A DNA stretch of 64,000 nt from Actinomycetota bacterium (GTDB lineage Bacteria; Actinomycetota; Thermoleophilia; BMS3ABIN01): the NCBI GenBank assembly GCA_023382335.1, contig JAMCPM010000011.1:191229-255228 (forward strand), written 5' to 3'. The notes below the pieces were generated by a model, which saw only the letters and a program-made list of their open reading frames with translations, was not told where the DNA came from and ran no database searches. Position numbers and translations under genes: made by a program. Shown here piece after piece: positions 47,423 to 56,579 of the stretch; the first letter of the stretch is position 1; every line of letters begins with the position of its first letter.

Positions 47423-48076
47423 ATGGCAGCAGATAATGATCGCAATCTAAACAAACACTTCTTTCTCAGACGCGCCGTTAGGCTCGAATATTTCACCGTC
47501 GGATACAACATTATCGAGGCCGGAGTTGCCGTTGGCGCGGGTATCGCTGCTGGCAGCATCGCCCTCATCGGTTTTGGACTGGACAGCATCATTGAGGTCA
47601 CGGCCGCCGGAGCTCTTATATGGCGGCTGAAAAAAGAGCTCCGCACAGGTGAGAGCTTCTCCAGTGATGACCATTCAGCCGTGGAACGAAAAGCCCTTCT
47701 TGTCGTCGGGTTCACTTTTTTTGCCCTGGCTATCTACATCCTTACGGAAGCCATATATAACCTGGCTTCGGGCAAACAGGCCCAAGAGAGCATCTTGGGT
47801 ATCGTTGTCGCCATCCTATCCCTGTTGATCATGCCGACCCTGGCCTTTTTCAAACAAAGAACCGCGCGGGCGCTAGGCAGCAAGGCGTTGGCCTCGGATG
47901 CGATGGAAACCTGGGTCTGCTCATACCTGTCGCTGGTGTTGCTTGTGGGCCTGGCCCTCAATGCATTGTTTGGTTGGTCCTGGGCGGACCCCATAGCCGC
48001 GCTCGCCATGCTGCCGCTTGTGATCAAGGAAGGGTTTGAAGCAATCGAGGAAGCGAGGGAAGATGAAGAAGACTAG
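47423..48076 (+). CDS. CDF-related cation transporter, short form
   Basis: The 217-residue membrane protein with five or six helices resembles the membrane half of cation diffusion facilitators: HFFLRRAVRLEYFTVGYNIIEAGVAVGAGIAAGSIALIGFGLDSIIEV, where the D in GFGLDS is the metal-site residue, and LASDAMETWVCSYLS, with a second Asp. The usual cytoplasmic domain is missing. It starts 1 bp after the regulator's stop. It probably works with or beside the full CDF encoded next. Confidence 0.75.
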   Translation: MAADNDRNLNKHFFLRRAVRLEYFTVGYNIIEAGVAVGAGIAAGSIALIGFGLDSIIEVTAAGALIWRLKKELRTGESFSSDDHSAVERKALLVVGFTFFALAIYILTEAIYNLASGKQAQESILGIVVAILSLLIMPTLAFFKQRTARALGSKALASDAMETWVCSYLSLVLLVGLALNALFGWSWADPIAALAMLPLVIKEGFEAIEEAREDEED

Positions 48077-49025
48077 CCACGACCACGGCTTGGAGCATTC
48101 AACCCAGGGGCAGGGCATGACGCGGGGCCTCATCCTCGGCATCGCCCTTAATCTGCTTATCGTGGTTGTGGAGGTTGTCATTGGCCTCATGGCAAACAGT
48201 CTAGGTCTCCTGAGCGACGCGGTTCACAATTTTACCGATATCGCCGCCCTTGCCATAGTCTGGTTTGCTTTCACTCAGGCAAAGAAACCGCCTACGGCCG
48301 TCAAGACTTTTGGTTATCACCGCACCGGCATCCTCACCGCCCTAATCAACGCCCTGGTCATGGTTCTGGTCACTGTCTGGATTTTTTACGAGGCCTATCA
48401 GCGCTTCATCAATCCGCAGCCTGTTGGCGGTGCGCTGGTTATGATCACAGCCGGAGTAGCCCTAATCGCCAACCTGGCCGTAGTCGCCATCCTGAGAAGC
48501 CGGGGATCGGGCGACCTTAACATCCGCAGCGCGATGCTTCATCTTCTGAGTGACGCCGCTACCTCCGCTGCCGTGGTTGTTGCGGGTCTTATCATAATTG
48601 CCACTGGCTGGTATCCAATCGATCCGCTGGTGAGCGTCATGCTCGGACTAGCCATCCTATGGGGCGCCTGGAAGATTATCGAAGAAACTCTTGAAATCTT
48701 CCTGGAGGAGGCACCGCGTGCAGTGGATGTAAACCGCGTCGTAGCTGAAATGAAGGGTGAGGATGGCGTCATCGACGTCCACGACATTCATGTCTGGACC
48801 ATTGGTTCGCAGCTGTATGCTCTGAGCGCCCATGTGCTGGTGGAAGATATCAAGGTCAGTGAAAGTAATAAGATAATGAACGACTTAAGGGAAATGCTCT
48901 CCCATGATTTTGGGATTGTGCATTCTACCCTGGAAGTCGAGTCGTCCCCCTGTGAAAATGGTGGTCCTTACTGCGATATCAACAATCACACGGTGCGAGT
49001 GTCTGGTTCAAAGCACCGCCATTGA
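48063..49025 (+). CDS. Cation diffusion facilitator exporter (CzcD-like)
   Basis: The 320-residue CDF has a His-rich start (HDHGLEH), six membrane helices with metal ligands in LLSDAVHNFTDI and MLHLLSDAATSA, and a C-terminal cytoplasmic domain (DGVIDVHDIHVWTIGSQLYALSAHV) ending in CENGGPYCDINNH and SKHRH. It would export Zn(II), Cd(II) or Co(II) by proton exchange. It overlaps the short transporter by 14 bp. Control by the CadC-like regulator is implied by position. Confidence 0.88.
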   Translation: MKKTSHDHGLEHSTQGQGMTRGLILGIALNLLIVVVEVVIGLMANSLGLLSDAVHNFTDIAALAIVWFAFTQAKKPPTAVKTFGYHRTGILTALINALVMVLVTVWIFYEAYQRFINPQPVGGALVMITAGVALIANLAVVAILRSRGSGDLNIRSAMLHLLSDAATSAAVVVAGLIIIATGWYPIDPLVSVMLGLAILWGAWKIIEETLEIFLEEAPRAVDVNRVVAEMKGEDGVIDVHDIHVWTIGSQLYALSAHVLVEDIKVSESNKIMNDLREMLSHDFGIVHSTLEVESSPCENGGPYCDINNHTVRVSGSKHRH

Positions 49026-49063
49026 ATATACTTAAGAACCCAATCTTATTGAGGAGGTGATTT

Positions 49064-49591
49064 ATGGGCAAGAAGAAAAGCAACAAGAATAGAGGCAAGA
49101 CAAAACCGGCCGCCTCATCCGCCTTCCCTGTGGCCAAGGTACTCATCATCGTCGCCGCAACCACATTGAGCCTTGTCGCCGGTGTCTTTGTCTGGTTTCT
49201 GACACGGGACGGCTCATCGGACATCGTGGCGAAAACGTCCGCCAAATTACCGAGCTTCGCATATGATCAATCAGCTCCCAAGAACGCACCCAAAGCGTAT
49301 CAGTTTGCCATCGATCGGCCAGACCTTCTCTCGCAGGTCCCGTGCTACTGCGGCTGCGGACAGGATGCCGGTCACAAAAGCAATCTTGATTGCTTTATAA
49401 AAGAGCGCAATGGTGACAAGGTGCTGTTTGACCGCCATGGAGCTGGCTGAGACTTATGAGTAGAAATCGCACTGGACGTGCTCCAGTGGAATGAAGATGG
49501 AATGGCCATTAAGGACATAAGGCAAAAAATCGACTCCGAATACGGCGGCGGCAAATATGGGATTCCGACGCCCACACCACCGGTGGTTTAA
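49064..49591 (+). CDS. PCYCGC-family protein with two in-frame TGA codons (probable selenoprotein)
   Basis: The ATG follows GAGGAGGTGATTT. Decoding TGA at 49,448-49,450 and 49,457-49,459 as selenocysteine gives 175 residues: a basic N-terminus, one membrane segment (AKVLIIVAATTLSLVAGVFVWFL), PCYCGCGQDAGHKSNLDCFI (residues ~91-110), RHGAG-U129-D-L-U132-VEIALDVLQ, then a conserved-looking KDIRQKIDSEYGGGKYGIPTPTP and a TAA. In this family (PF13798 type) the same place holds CxxC after the H-G-x-x, so both conserved Cys are replaced by TGA while the downstream frame stays intact. A hairpin meeting bacterial SECIS rules follows. It closes the metal-export operon; a thiol/selenol redox or metal-binding role at the cell surface is inference. 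Confidence 0.85.
49467..49490 (+). promoter_or_regulatory. Bacterial SECIS-like hairpin
   Basis: CACTGGA (49,470-49,476) and TCCAGTG (49,482-49,488) form a perfect 7-bp stem with a five-base apical loop CGTGC; two more pairs below a bulged G extend it to 49,467/49,490. The apical loop begins 17 bases after the second TGA and 26 after the first, within the 16-37 window used for bacterial SECIS elements, and has G in its first two bases, so one hairpin could serve both codons. Confidence 0.7.
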
Positions 49592-49619
49592 ATGTGATTG
49601 CGACGCTTTCTGTTTTTAA

Positions 49620-49821
49620 AAAGGGGAATTAAGCGACCACAGGGAGCCGTCGTCTGGGCGTAGCCCAGACTTCCCACCGTTTCGCCGAGAGACAACGGAA
49701 CGAGGGAAACCGCAGGTCGAAATGGTGGGAAGTCGGGGCTTATTTTGACCAACAAAATGAGACCAGACGACGCTGGATTGGAGCGGGCTAAATGCCCCGG
49801 AAATCCAGTTAATTCCCCTTT
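49620..49821. ncRNA. Candidate structured RNA closed by a 13-bp helix
   Basis: About 200 bp free of genes folds into a closed multistem form: outer helix 49,620-49,632 with 49,809-49,821 (13 bp, perfect); helix 49,669-49,678 with 49,724-49,733 (10 bp, perfect); hairpin 49,652-49,670 (GTCTGGGC-gta-GCCCAGAC), which competes with 49,648-49,657 pairing to 49,763-49,772 (10 bp, perfect); hairpin ATTTTG/CAAAAT near 49,742-49,758; and helix CTGGATT 49,773-49,779 with 49,802-49,808 enclosing GGGC/GCCC. It matches no RNA class I can name (not tmRNA, RNase P or 6S). The strand is undetermined. Confidence 0.55.
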
Positions 49822-49852
49822 GGTTTTTGCTTTGTTTTCAGGGGTTTTGCCT

Positions 49853-50031
49853 CTTACAATTGGGTCTTACTACTGATTGTAAGTACCAGTGTAAGACCCT
49901 GCCGATCTGGAATCTGCTCCTTGTAATCGGGTGTTGCATCTGATTGCAACAGGCAATACAACACCCTGGAGCCTGAATCCTGGGTATTGATTCCGGGTCT
50001 TGATCCGAGATCAACAGGCAAATCAAGACCC
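49853..50031. ncRNA. Three tandem H-type pseudoknots
   Basis: Three units of about 67 bp each have the order A-B-A'-B'. Unit 1: A 49,853-49,860/49,876-49,883 and B 49,862-49,870/49,891-49,899. Unit 2: A 49,921-49,928/49,942-49,949 and B 49,929-49,936/49,959-49,966. Unit 3: A 49,987-49,992/50,009-50,014 and B 49,995-50,004/50,022-50,031. The paired sequences differ between units but pairing is kept (for example B = GGGTCTTAC, GGGTGTTG, GGGTCTTGAT with exact partners), which is covariation within one locus. It directly follows the multistem fold and may be part of the same RNA. Confidence 0.6.
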
Positions 50032-50132
50032 CGGCGTTAATAGGTCAGCATCTTAATACGTAATTAATAGGCGGATTAAGTGGCGGTCCGCGGGTTTTCC
50101 ACTGGAGCGTCATATGATTGGAAAGAAAACTA

Positions 50133-50161
50133 TTGACAGCTAGCTGAAATAGGTCTAAATT
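50133..50161 (+). promoter_or_regulatory. Promoter of the toxin-antitoxin operon
   Basis: TTGACA (50,133-50,138) and TAAATT (50,156-50,161) are 17 bp apart. Downstream, AGTAATATT and AGTAATATC (about 50,184-50,201) form a tandem repeat right before the ribosome site and may be the RHH operator for autoregulation. Confidence 0.7.
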
Positions 50162-50212
50162 AAAGACATACTCAGTAAGACCGAGTAATATTAGTAATAT
50201 CAGGAGGTGATT

Positions 50213-50467
50213 ATGTTGGGAAGAACAACTAAAACGATGACCGTCTCTTTGCCACCGGAAATGGTGAAAGAAGTCGAAAAACTGGCGGCCGTTGAAAAAA
50301 AGAGCAAGAGTCAGCTCTTTCGGGATATGTTTACCGTCTATGAAGAGATGCAGCGGGAGAAGCGCTGGCAGAACGCAAGAGCCGCTGGCAAGCGGGCATT
50401 CAAACGATTAAACATTACCTCGGAAGAAGATATTGACCGTCTAATCCACGAGGTAAGGGGTGTATAA
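50213..50467 (+). CDS. Ribbon-helix-helix antitoxin
   Basis: The 84-residue protein has a CopG/RHH fold: TKTMTVSLPPEMVKEVEKLAAVEKKSKSQLFRDMFTVYEEM, the strand for DNA contact followed by two helices, then a basic C-terminal part for toxin binding. The ATG at 50,213 follows AGGAGGTG. It overlaps the PIN toxin start by 8 bp, the standard type II toxin-antitoxin layout. Confidence 0.85.
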   Translation: MLGRTTKTMTVSLPPEMVKEVEKLAAVEKKSKSQLFRDMFTVYEEMQREKRWQNARAAGKRAFKRLNITSEEDIDRLIHEVRGV

Positions 50468-50876
50468 GGTCGTTTTTGATACGAACGTTTATGTTTCAGC
50501 TGCCGTATACGGCGGTAACCTAGAAATCCTCTTCCGCCTCTCTTGGGGCTACGATCGCCGGTTCAGGCTTTATACCTCAAACGAAATCCTCAAAGAAACC
50601 GTCAGGGTTCTGATTTCCGACAAGTTCCGCTTCACCAGGGAGGAAGTCTTTGACACCATCGCCATCATCGTCGATGCCGCTGATGTTGTCGAGCCCAAAA
50701 CCAAAATTACCGTCCTCTCCGATGATCCTGACAACCGCATCCTCGAATGCGCCGTCAAAGCCAAGGCGGACTTCATCGTCTCCGGCGATAAGCACCTGCT
50801 GGGCCTCAAGAAATACAAGGGCATTCCTATCCTGAAACCCGCTCAGTTCCTCGCCCTGCTCGAAAAAGAGCGATAA
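50460..50876 (+). CDS. PIN-domain toxin
   Basis: The 138-residue PIN protein starts at GTG within the antitoxin gene: VVFDTNVYVSAAVYGGNLEILF (first Asp), a middle acidic LKETVRVLISDKFRF region, and DDPDNRILECAVKAKADFIVSGDKHLLGLKKYKGIPILKPAQFL (Asp/Glu cluster). This is the COG1569-type PIN ribonuclease toxin. It probably cleaves RNA when its antitoxin is degraded and may stabilise the small element it lies in. Confidence 0.85.
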   Translation: MYKVVFDTNVYVSAAVYGGNLEILFRLSWGYDRRFRLYTSNEILKETVRVLISDKFRFTREEVFDTIAIIVDAADVVEPKTKITVLSDDPDNRILECAVKAKADFIVSGDKHLLGLKKYKGIPILKPAQFLALLEKER

Positions 50877-50944
50877 AACTATTGCAACATTTCCAATGAC
50901 GTGAAATGATAGCTTCAATTACTCTGTAAATATACGAAGGCAAA

Positions 50945-51309
50945 ATGAGCGTTAAAGAAATTCTTGGAAATCGGCTCCGGCAGATCAGAACCGAAAAGGG
51001 TCTCCCCCAGTCTGCCATCAGTGACGTATTAGGCTACAAGACTTCCAGCTATGTCAGTGACGTGGAAAAAGGCAAGTTCATTCCTCAACCTGAGAAGCTA
51101 TACGTCTGGGGCAAAGTTATGGGAATGACGAAAAGCCAGGTTGATGATCTTGTCGTCGATGTGAAAATGGAAGACATCGGCCTGTCTGATCCGGGCTTCA
51201 CACTCATGTTCAAAGAAGTACCGAACATGACAGCCGATGAAAAGGAATCGGTAATCAACGCCTATGAAGCTGTAATCAAGGCGCGAAGCGCCAAAGGAAA
51301 GAAAAAGTC

Positions 51310-51313
<4 letters not shown>
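50945..51313 (+). CDS. XRE-family regulator paired with the serine recombinase
   Basis: The 122-residue protein has an N-terminal HTH (LGNRLRQIRTEKGLPQSAISDVLGYKTSSYVSDVEKGKFIPQPEKLYVWGKVMG) and a C-terminal ~45-residue tail. Its stop overlaps the recombinase ATG (ATGA), so the two are co-translated; it may control excision or recombinase supply. It differs from the prophage XRE gene at 32,325. Confidence 0.8.
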
Positions 51314-52872
<1,559 letters not shown>

Positions 52873-52944
52873 AATCAAAGGGAAGTATATCACATGGTCC
52901 CGACCACGAGCCGTTGAAAGGCCGTCAACTTTTTATCAGTAGCC

Positions 52945-53346
52945 TCAGCCTTCGTTTTCCATTTCCGCGGCCTTGATAATCGAGAATACTGCGCCCTGCG
53001 GATCCTGCAGGGTTGCGAACCGTCCGATCCCTTCGATGTCCATCGGCGGTTGCAGGATCTTGCCTCCCATGGTCTCGACCCTGGCGGCAACAGCATCGGC
53101 GTCATCCACAGAGATATACGCGCCCCACATCGGCTGCGCGCCCATCTGCGCAGCCTCATCCGGTAGCTTCATGAGCCCGGCGACCTGCTCTCCGTTCACC
53201 TTGAAGATAGTGTAGGTGCCGCCCGGGCTGGGCATGTCCTCTGCCGTCCAGCCGATCACTTCGGTGTAGAACTTCTTGGCTGCTTCCGGATCTTTGGTGA
53301 GCAGCTCGTTCCAGCTGAATACTCCCTGTGTCTTTAAGTCCAACAT
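52945..53346 (-). CDS. VOC-family (glyoxalase-fold) protein
   Basis: GGGGAGG precedes the ATG at 53,346. The 133-residue protein has the vicinal-oxygen-chelate pattern: FSWNELLTKDPEAAKKFYTEVIGWTAEDMP, GAYISVDDADAVAARVETMGGKILQPPMDIEGIGRFATLQDPQGAVFSII. Such proteins bind a metal for isomerase, dioxygenase or resistance reactions, or none; the substrate cannot be told. It lies just beyond the tRNA. Confidence 0.85.
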   Translation of the reverse strand: MLDLKTQGVFSWNELLTKDPEAAKKFYTEVIGWTAEDMPSPGGTYTIFKVNGEQVAGLMKLPDEAAQMGAQPMWGAYISVDDADAVAARVETMGGKILQPPMDIEGIGRFATLQDPQGAVFSIIKAAEMENEG

Positions 53347-53475
53347 CTTTCCTCCCCTGCATAGAAGATTGTCTGTCATCCGCCAAAAAACGGATTACCT
53401 CTATATGCCCAGGGAGAAATATTATATTCATGGGGCCGGACATGGGGCCGAACGCGAGGGATTCGCGCCGGAAGG

Positions 53476-53907
53476 CTACGTGCCGGAGCTGCCGAAGCCG
53501 CCTTCGCCGCGGCCGGATCCGGGCAGTTCGCCGACCGCCTCGAAATCAACCTCTGCGACCGGCATGACAACGAGCTGGGCGATGCGGTCGCCCTTCCTGA
53601 TCTCGAAGTCCGTGCGGCTGGTGTTCTGGAGAATGACCTTGATCTCGCCCCGGTAATTGCTGTCGATGAGGCCGGGTGAATTAGTCAGCGTGATGCCGAA
53701 TTTGGCCGCAAGCCCGGAGCGCGGCTGCACAAAACCGCCGTAGCCGCCGGGTATGGCGATGGCTATTCCCGTGCGTACCAGCGCCCTCTCCCCCGCCCCC
53801 AGAACCAGATCGGCGACACTGGTCAGATCGACGCCGGCGTCGCCGTCATCATAAGCGTGCAGGGGCACGGTCGCGGCCGGGTCCAGGATTTTTATCGGGA
53901 TTCGCAC
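53476..53907 (-). CDS. dut: dUTP diphosphatase
   Basis: The 143-residue trimeric dUTPase has all five motifs: DAGVDLTS, QPRSGLAAKFGI, NSPGLIDSNYRGEIKV, RKGDRIAQLVV, and the C-terminal RGEGGFGSSG. It converts dUTP to dUMP, keeping uracil out of DNA and supplying thymidylate synthesis. It is of full length and intact. It lies 12 bp after the GNAT gene in the same direction. Confidence 0.96.
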   Translation of the reverse strand: MRIPIKILDPAATVPLHAYDDGDAGVDLTSVADLVLGAGERALVRTGIAIAIPGGYGGFVQPRSGLAAKFGITLTNSPGLIDSNYRGEIKVILQNTSRTDFEIRKGDRIAQLVVMPVAEVDFEAVGELPGSGRGEGGFGSSGT

Positions 53908-53919
53908 GCGGTAATACTA

Positions 53920-54588
53920 TCAGAGGGACGCGGGCGTTTCCGCCAGAACTACCGAGGCCTCGATCTGTCGTTCGGAGATCGACCAGTACTTGCGCAGCAG
54001 CCGCGCGCTCTCTTCCGCGGACAACCGCTTGAATCCATGCTTCTCATAAAAACGGATGGCCCAGACCGCGTCGATCCAGGTTCCCATGAGGATCGGTTTG
54101 GAGGTCTTCTGCCGCAGCTCCTTCAGCAGCTGGCTGCCGATGCCGCGATTGCGGCTGCGGGCGCGGACGTAGGCATGCCGGATGAGAGTAACGTCGCCGG
54201 CGTCCTGGATACCCATGACGCCCACCAGCTCCCCTTCTTCCTCATAACCCCAGAAGACGACGTGGCTGGCGATCTCGTCGCGGAGCTCTTCCAGCGGCAT
54301 AAAGGGACTCTGCCAGCAATCCTCGGGAATGACTCCTTCGTAAGCGCGGGCGGAATCGTTGATGATCGAATAAATCGAGTCGAAATCGATGTCGCTGCAA
54401 AGACGGATCAAACTACTGCCGGCCTTCAGGAGGCCACCAGCCCGGCTACAGCCGGGCTTGCGACCTTGCGGGTGGCTGCGATAGGCGCCGAAATTCCCCA
54501 CGACGGCGACAAGGGTGATGACGATGGTGCCGCATCCGAACAGCACCAGAATGAACGTTCCGATGAGCTCGGCTGCGTATTTCCGCAA
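53920..54588 (-). CDS. GNAT acetyltransferase with an aquaporin-like N-terminal remnant
   Basis: The open frame gives 222 residues. The first 27 (RKYAAELIGTFILVLFGCGTI...) match the start of an aquaporin/glycerol channel, then a short Arg/Gly/Pro-rich stretch over a GC-rich hairpin (AAGCCCGGC...), and from about residue 58 a GNAT domain: GELVGVMGIQDAGDVTLIRHAYVRARSRNRGIGSQLL, the RNRGIGS loop binding acetyl-CoA, and AIRFYEKHGFKRLS. A deletion may have joined an aquaporin start to the acetyltransferase; the true GNAT start could be an internal TTG near residue 59. Confidence 0.7.
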   Translation of the reverse strand: MRKYAAELIGTFILVLFGCGTIVITLVAVVGNFGAYRSHPQGRKPGCSRAGGLLKAGSSLIRLCSDIDFDSIYSIINDSARAYEGVIPEDCWQSPFMPLEELRDEIASHVVFWGYEEEGELVGVMGIQDAGDVTLIRHAYVRARSRNRGIGSQLLKELRQKTSKPILMGTWIDAVWAIRFYEKHGFKRLSAEESARLLRKYWSISERQIEASVVLAETPASL

Positions 54589-54629
54589 ATGATGTCCCTG
54601 ACTGTCTCTTGGCTCCCGTTTGTCTCAGC

Positions 54630-55205
54630 TCAAGCTTCGAGGCTGAAAGGTGGATACTTGTCGGTTATCAACAGCAGGGCGTAAGCCTGCACCCTGAGGC
54701 CCCAGCGCATGAAGCCGACCACGAATCCGAAGGCCCCCTGCGGATATCTTCCCGTGAACAGGATGTAAAACCAGGCGAAGATGCTCACTAAGAACACCGC
54801 GATCGCCAGGAAGTAGAGGACGATGATATGAGGGATCGCCAGCAGCCATTTCACCAGCGGCAGGCCGCGGCTGAGCTCGCTGGCGGCGTCCGGATAACGC
54901 AGTTCCAGATGGACGGCCTGCTCCTCGTCGGTTGACGGATATTCGTGCGTGAGCAGAAACGCATAGGCAAATACGCGGTTCTGAAACCTGGTCAACTGCA
55001 AATTCCATTCAAACCACCAGCGGGGATACTTCTTACGGAAAAGAAGCAGGAGCAGGACGGGGAAAAACAGTACCGAGTTGAGCAGGTTCAAGATGAACAG
55101 TATCGGAATGATCACGATAAACCGAAAAAACGTCGTCAGCCTGTTTGCCGCCTCGGGATAATCGATATCGAGACTAGCGGGATATGCAACCAGTTCCTGA
55201 TTCAT
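54630..55205 (-). CDS. DUF4389 membrane protein
   Basis: The 191-residue protein has DUF4389 features: LTTFFRFIVIIPILFILNLLNSVLFFPVLLLLLF, PRWWFEWNLQLTRFQNRVFAYAFLLTHEYPS, GLPLVKWLLAIPHIIVLYFLAIAVFLVSIFAWF, GFMRWGLRVQAYALLLITDKYPPFSL. It has four membrane helices. The family is common in actinobacteria and of unknown function. GGAGGA lies before the start. Confidence 0.85.
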   Translation of the reverse strand: MNQELVAYPASLDIDYPEAANRLTTFFRFIVIIPILFILNLLNSVLFFPVLLLLLFRKKYPRWWFEWNLQLTRFQNRVFAYAFLLTHEYPSTDEEQAVHLELRYPDAASELSRGLPLVKWLLAIPHIIVLYFLAIAVFLVSIFAWFYILFTGRYPQGAFGFVVGFMRWGLRVQAYALLLITDKYPPFSLEA

Positions 55206-55334
55206 TCTCTCCTCCTGAGGTTCGATCGATCAGGCACGTGCTTTCTCCATTGGCTTGCCTTGCTTGGTTATTTCCACATGGATAGATCAGAAACCTGCAC
55301 GCCCGTTCCCGGGCAGGATTTCAGCAGTAAGGAA

Positions 55335-56579
55335 TCAGCGCCGGAAGCGGGCGAAGCGGCCGGCGTACTCCTGGGGAAGCCGGGCGCGCACGATCACGCC
55401 CTCAGGGGTGTTTTCGAGGTCGACGTCGGCGCCGACCTTGTAGATTTCCCCGATGGCGCGGCCGTCGCCATAAGGAAAAAATAGCTCTACTCTCACCAGG
55501 AGGGCGTCAAAGAATCCCTTGACCCGCACCTGAAGCTCGTTGAGGCCCTGGCCGGTGCGGGCCGACACGAAAACAGCTTCGGGATAGGTGCGGCGCAGGA
55601 AGGCCTCCTGATCGGCGTCGATCAGATCGATCTTGTTGAGGACCATCAGCCTGGGGATCGAAAGCGCCTCGATCTCCTCCATGACGGCTTCAACCGCCTT
55701 GATCGTAGCCTCGAGTTCCTCATCAGGCATCGAGGCGTCGGCCACATGAAGTATAAGGTGGGCCACCAGGGTTTCTTCCAGAGTCGAATGAAAAGCCTCG
55801 ACCAGTTGATGAGGCAGCTTGCGGATGAAACCGACGGTATCGGTCAGCAGGAAGGTCTGGTTCTCGAACTCATACGCCCTCGTGGTCGGGTCGAGGGTCT
55901 CGAAAAGCCGGTCGTTGACGGAAGTGTTGGCAGCGGTGAGCGCATTAAGCAGGGTTGACTTGCCAGTATTTGTGTAACCCGCCAGGGCTATAAGAGGCAG
56001 TCGCGAGGCCAGACGCGAGCGGCGCATCACTTCCCTGGAAGACGAGACAGCCTTGAGGCGTTGCTTGAGACTGGTGATGCGTTTACGGGCAACCCTCTGG
56101 TCAACCTCCAGCTTGGTTTCGCCCGGGCCCCTGGTGCCGATGCCGCCACCCAGCCGTGACAGCTCGATGCCCTTGCCGCGCATGCGGGTGAGGTTGAATT
56201 CCAGCTGGGCCAGCTCCACCTGCAGCTTGCCCTCGGCAGAGTGCGCGTGCTGGGCGAAGATGTCGAGGATGAGGGCGGCGCGATCGATCACCCTCAAGCC
56301 CAGGTAGTCCTCAAGATTACGGTTCTGGGTCGGAGTGAGCTCGTCCTCGACTATGACCAGATCGGGCTTAAGGCGGCCGATTTCCTGCTTCAACTCCGCC
56401 AGCTTGCCCTTGCCCAGATAGGTCGGAGCGACGGGATGATCACGGCGCTGGGTCATCTCGCCTGCATACTCCGCGCCAGCTGTTTTCAGCAGCTCCTTGA
56501 GCTCGGCCAGGGGGTCGCCGCCCTCCCCTTCGCGAGAAGGCCCTGAAAGCACGGCTATGAGAAAAGCGCGTTCACTCAC
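55335..56579 (-). CDS. hflX: GTPase HflX
   Basis: The 414-residue protein contains the HflX N-terminal domain ([41 protein letters not shown]), the Gly-rich bridge ([21 protein letters not shown]), and a GTPase domain with [27 protein letters not shown] and NKIDLID. HflX splits stalled or hibernating ribosomes. The C-terminal domain (GIVYEVYK-like region and [16 protein letters not shown]) is present. It overlaps the dapL gene by four bases. Confidence 0.95.
   Translation of the reverse strand: MSERAFLIAVLSGPSREGEGGDPLAELKELLKTAGAEYAGEMTQRRDHPVAPTYLGKGKLAELKQEIGRLKPDLVIVEDELTPTQNRNLEDYLGLRVIDRAALILDIFAQHAHSAEGKLQVELAQLEFNLTRMRGKGIELSRLGGGIGTRGPGETKLEVDQRVARKRITSLKQRLKAVSSSREVMRRSRLASRLPLIALAGYTNTGKSTLLNALTAANTSVNDRLFETLDPTTRAYEFENQTFLLTDTVGFIRKLPHQLVEAFHSTLEETLVAHLILHVADASMPDEELEATIKAVEAVMEEIEALSIPRLMVLNKIDLIDADQEAFLRRTYPEAVFVSARTGQGLNELQVRVKGFFDALLVRVELFFPYGDGRAIGEIYKVGADVDLENTPEGVIVRARLPQEYAGRFARFRR

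Noticed and set aside
49448-49591. TGA at 49,448 as a simple nonsense mutation making a pseudogene
   Set aside because: The same frame keeps a family-like C-terminus, both TGA codons coincide with conserved Cys positions, and a SECIS-like hairpin is present; a pseudogene would be expected to show frameshifts and a degraded tail.
49620-49821. Retron msr-msd RNA (because of the closing inverted repeat)
   Set aside because: There is no reverse transcriptase gene in the window.
49853-50031. Integron attC array
   Set aside because: The repeats lack the RYYYAAC/GTTRRRY core sites, there is no integron integrase, and helices are interleaved rather than nested.
47000-50200. Second copy of the tRNA-Pro 3' end as the left attachment site
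   Set aside because: I looked for the T-arm/acceptor sequence on both strands and saw no match; the boundary is left undefined.
49853-50460. Type III toxin-antitoxin (pseudoknot RNA antitoxin with toxin)
   Set aside because: Units are longer and more divergent than ToxI repeats, and the downstream genes are a protein RHH antitoxin and PIN toxin with their own promoter.
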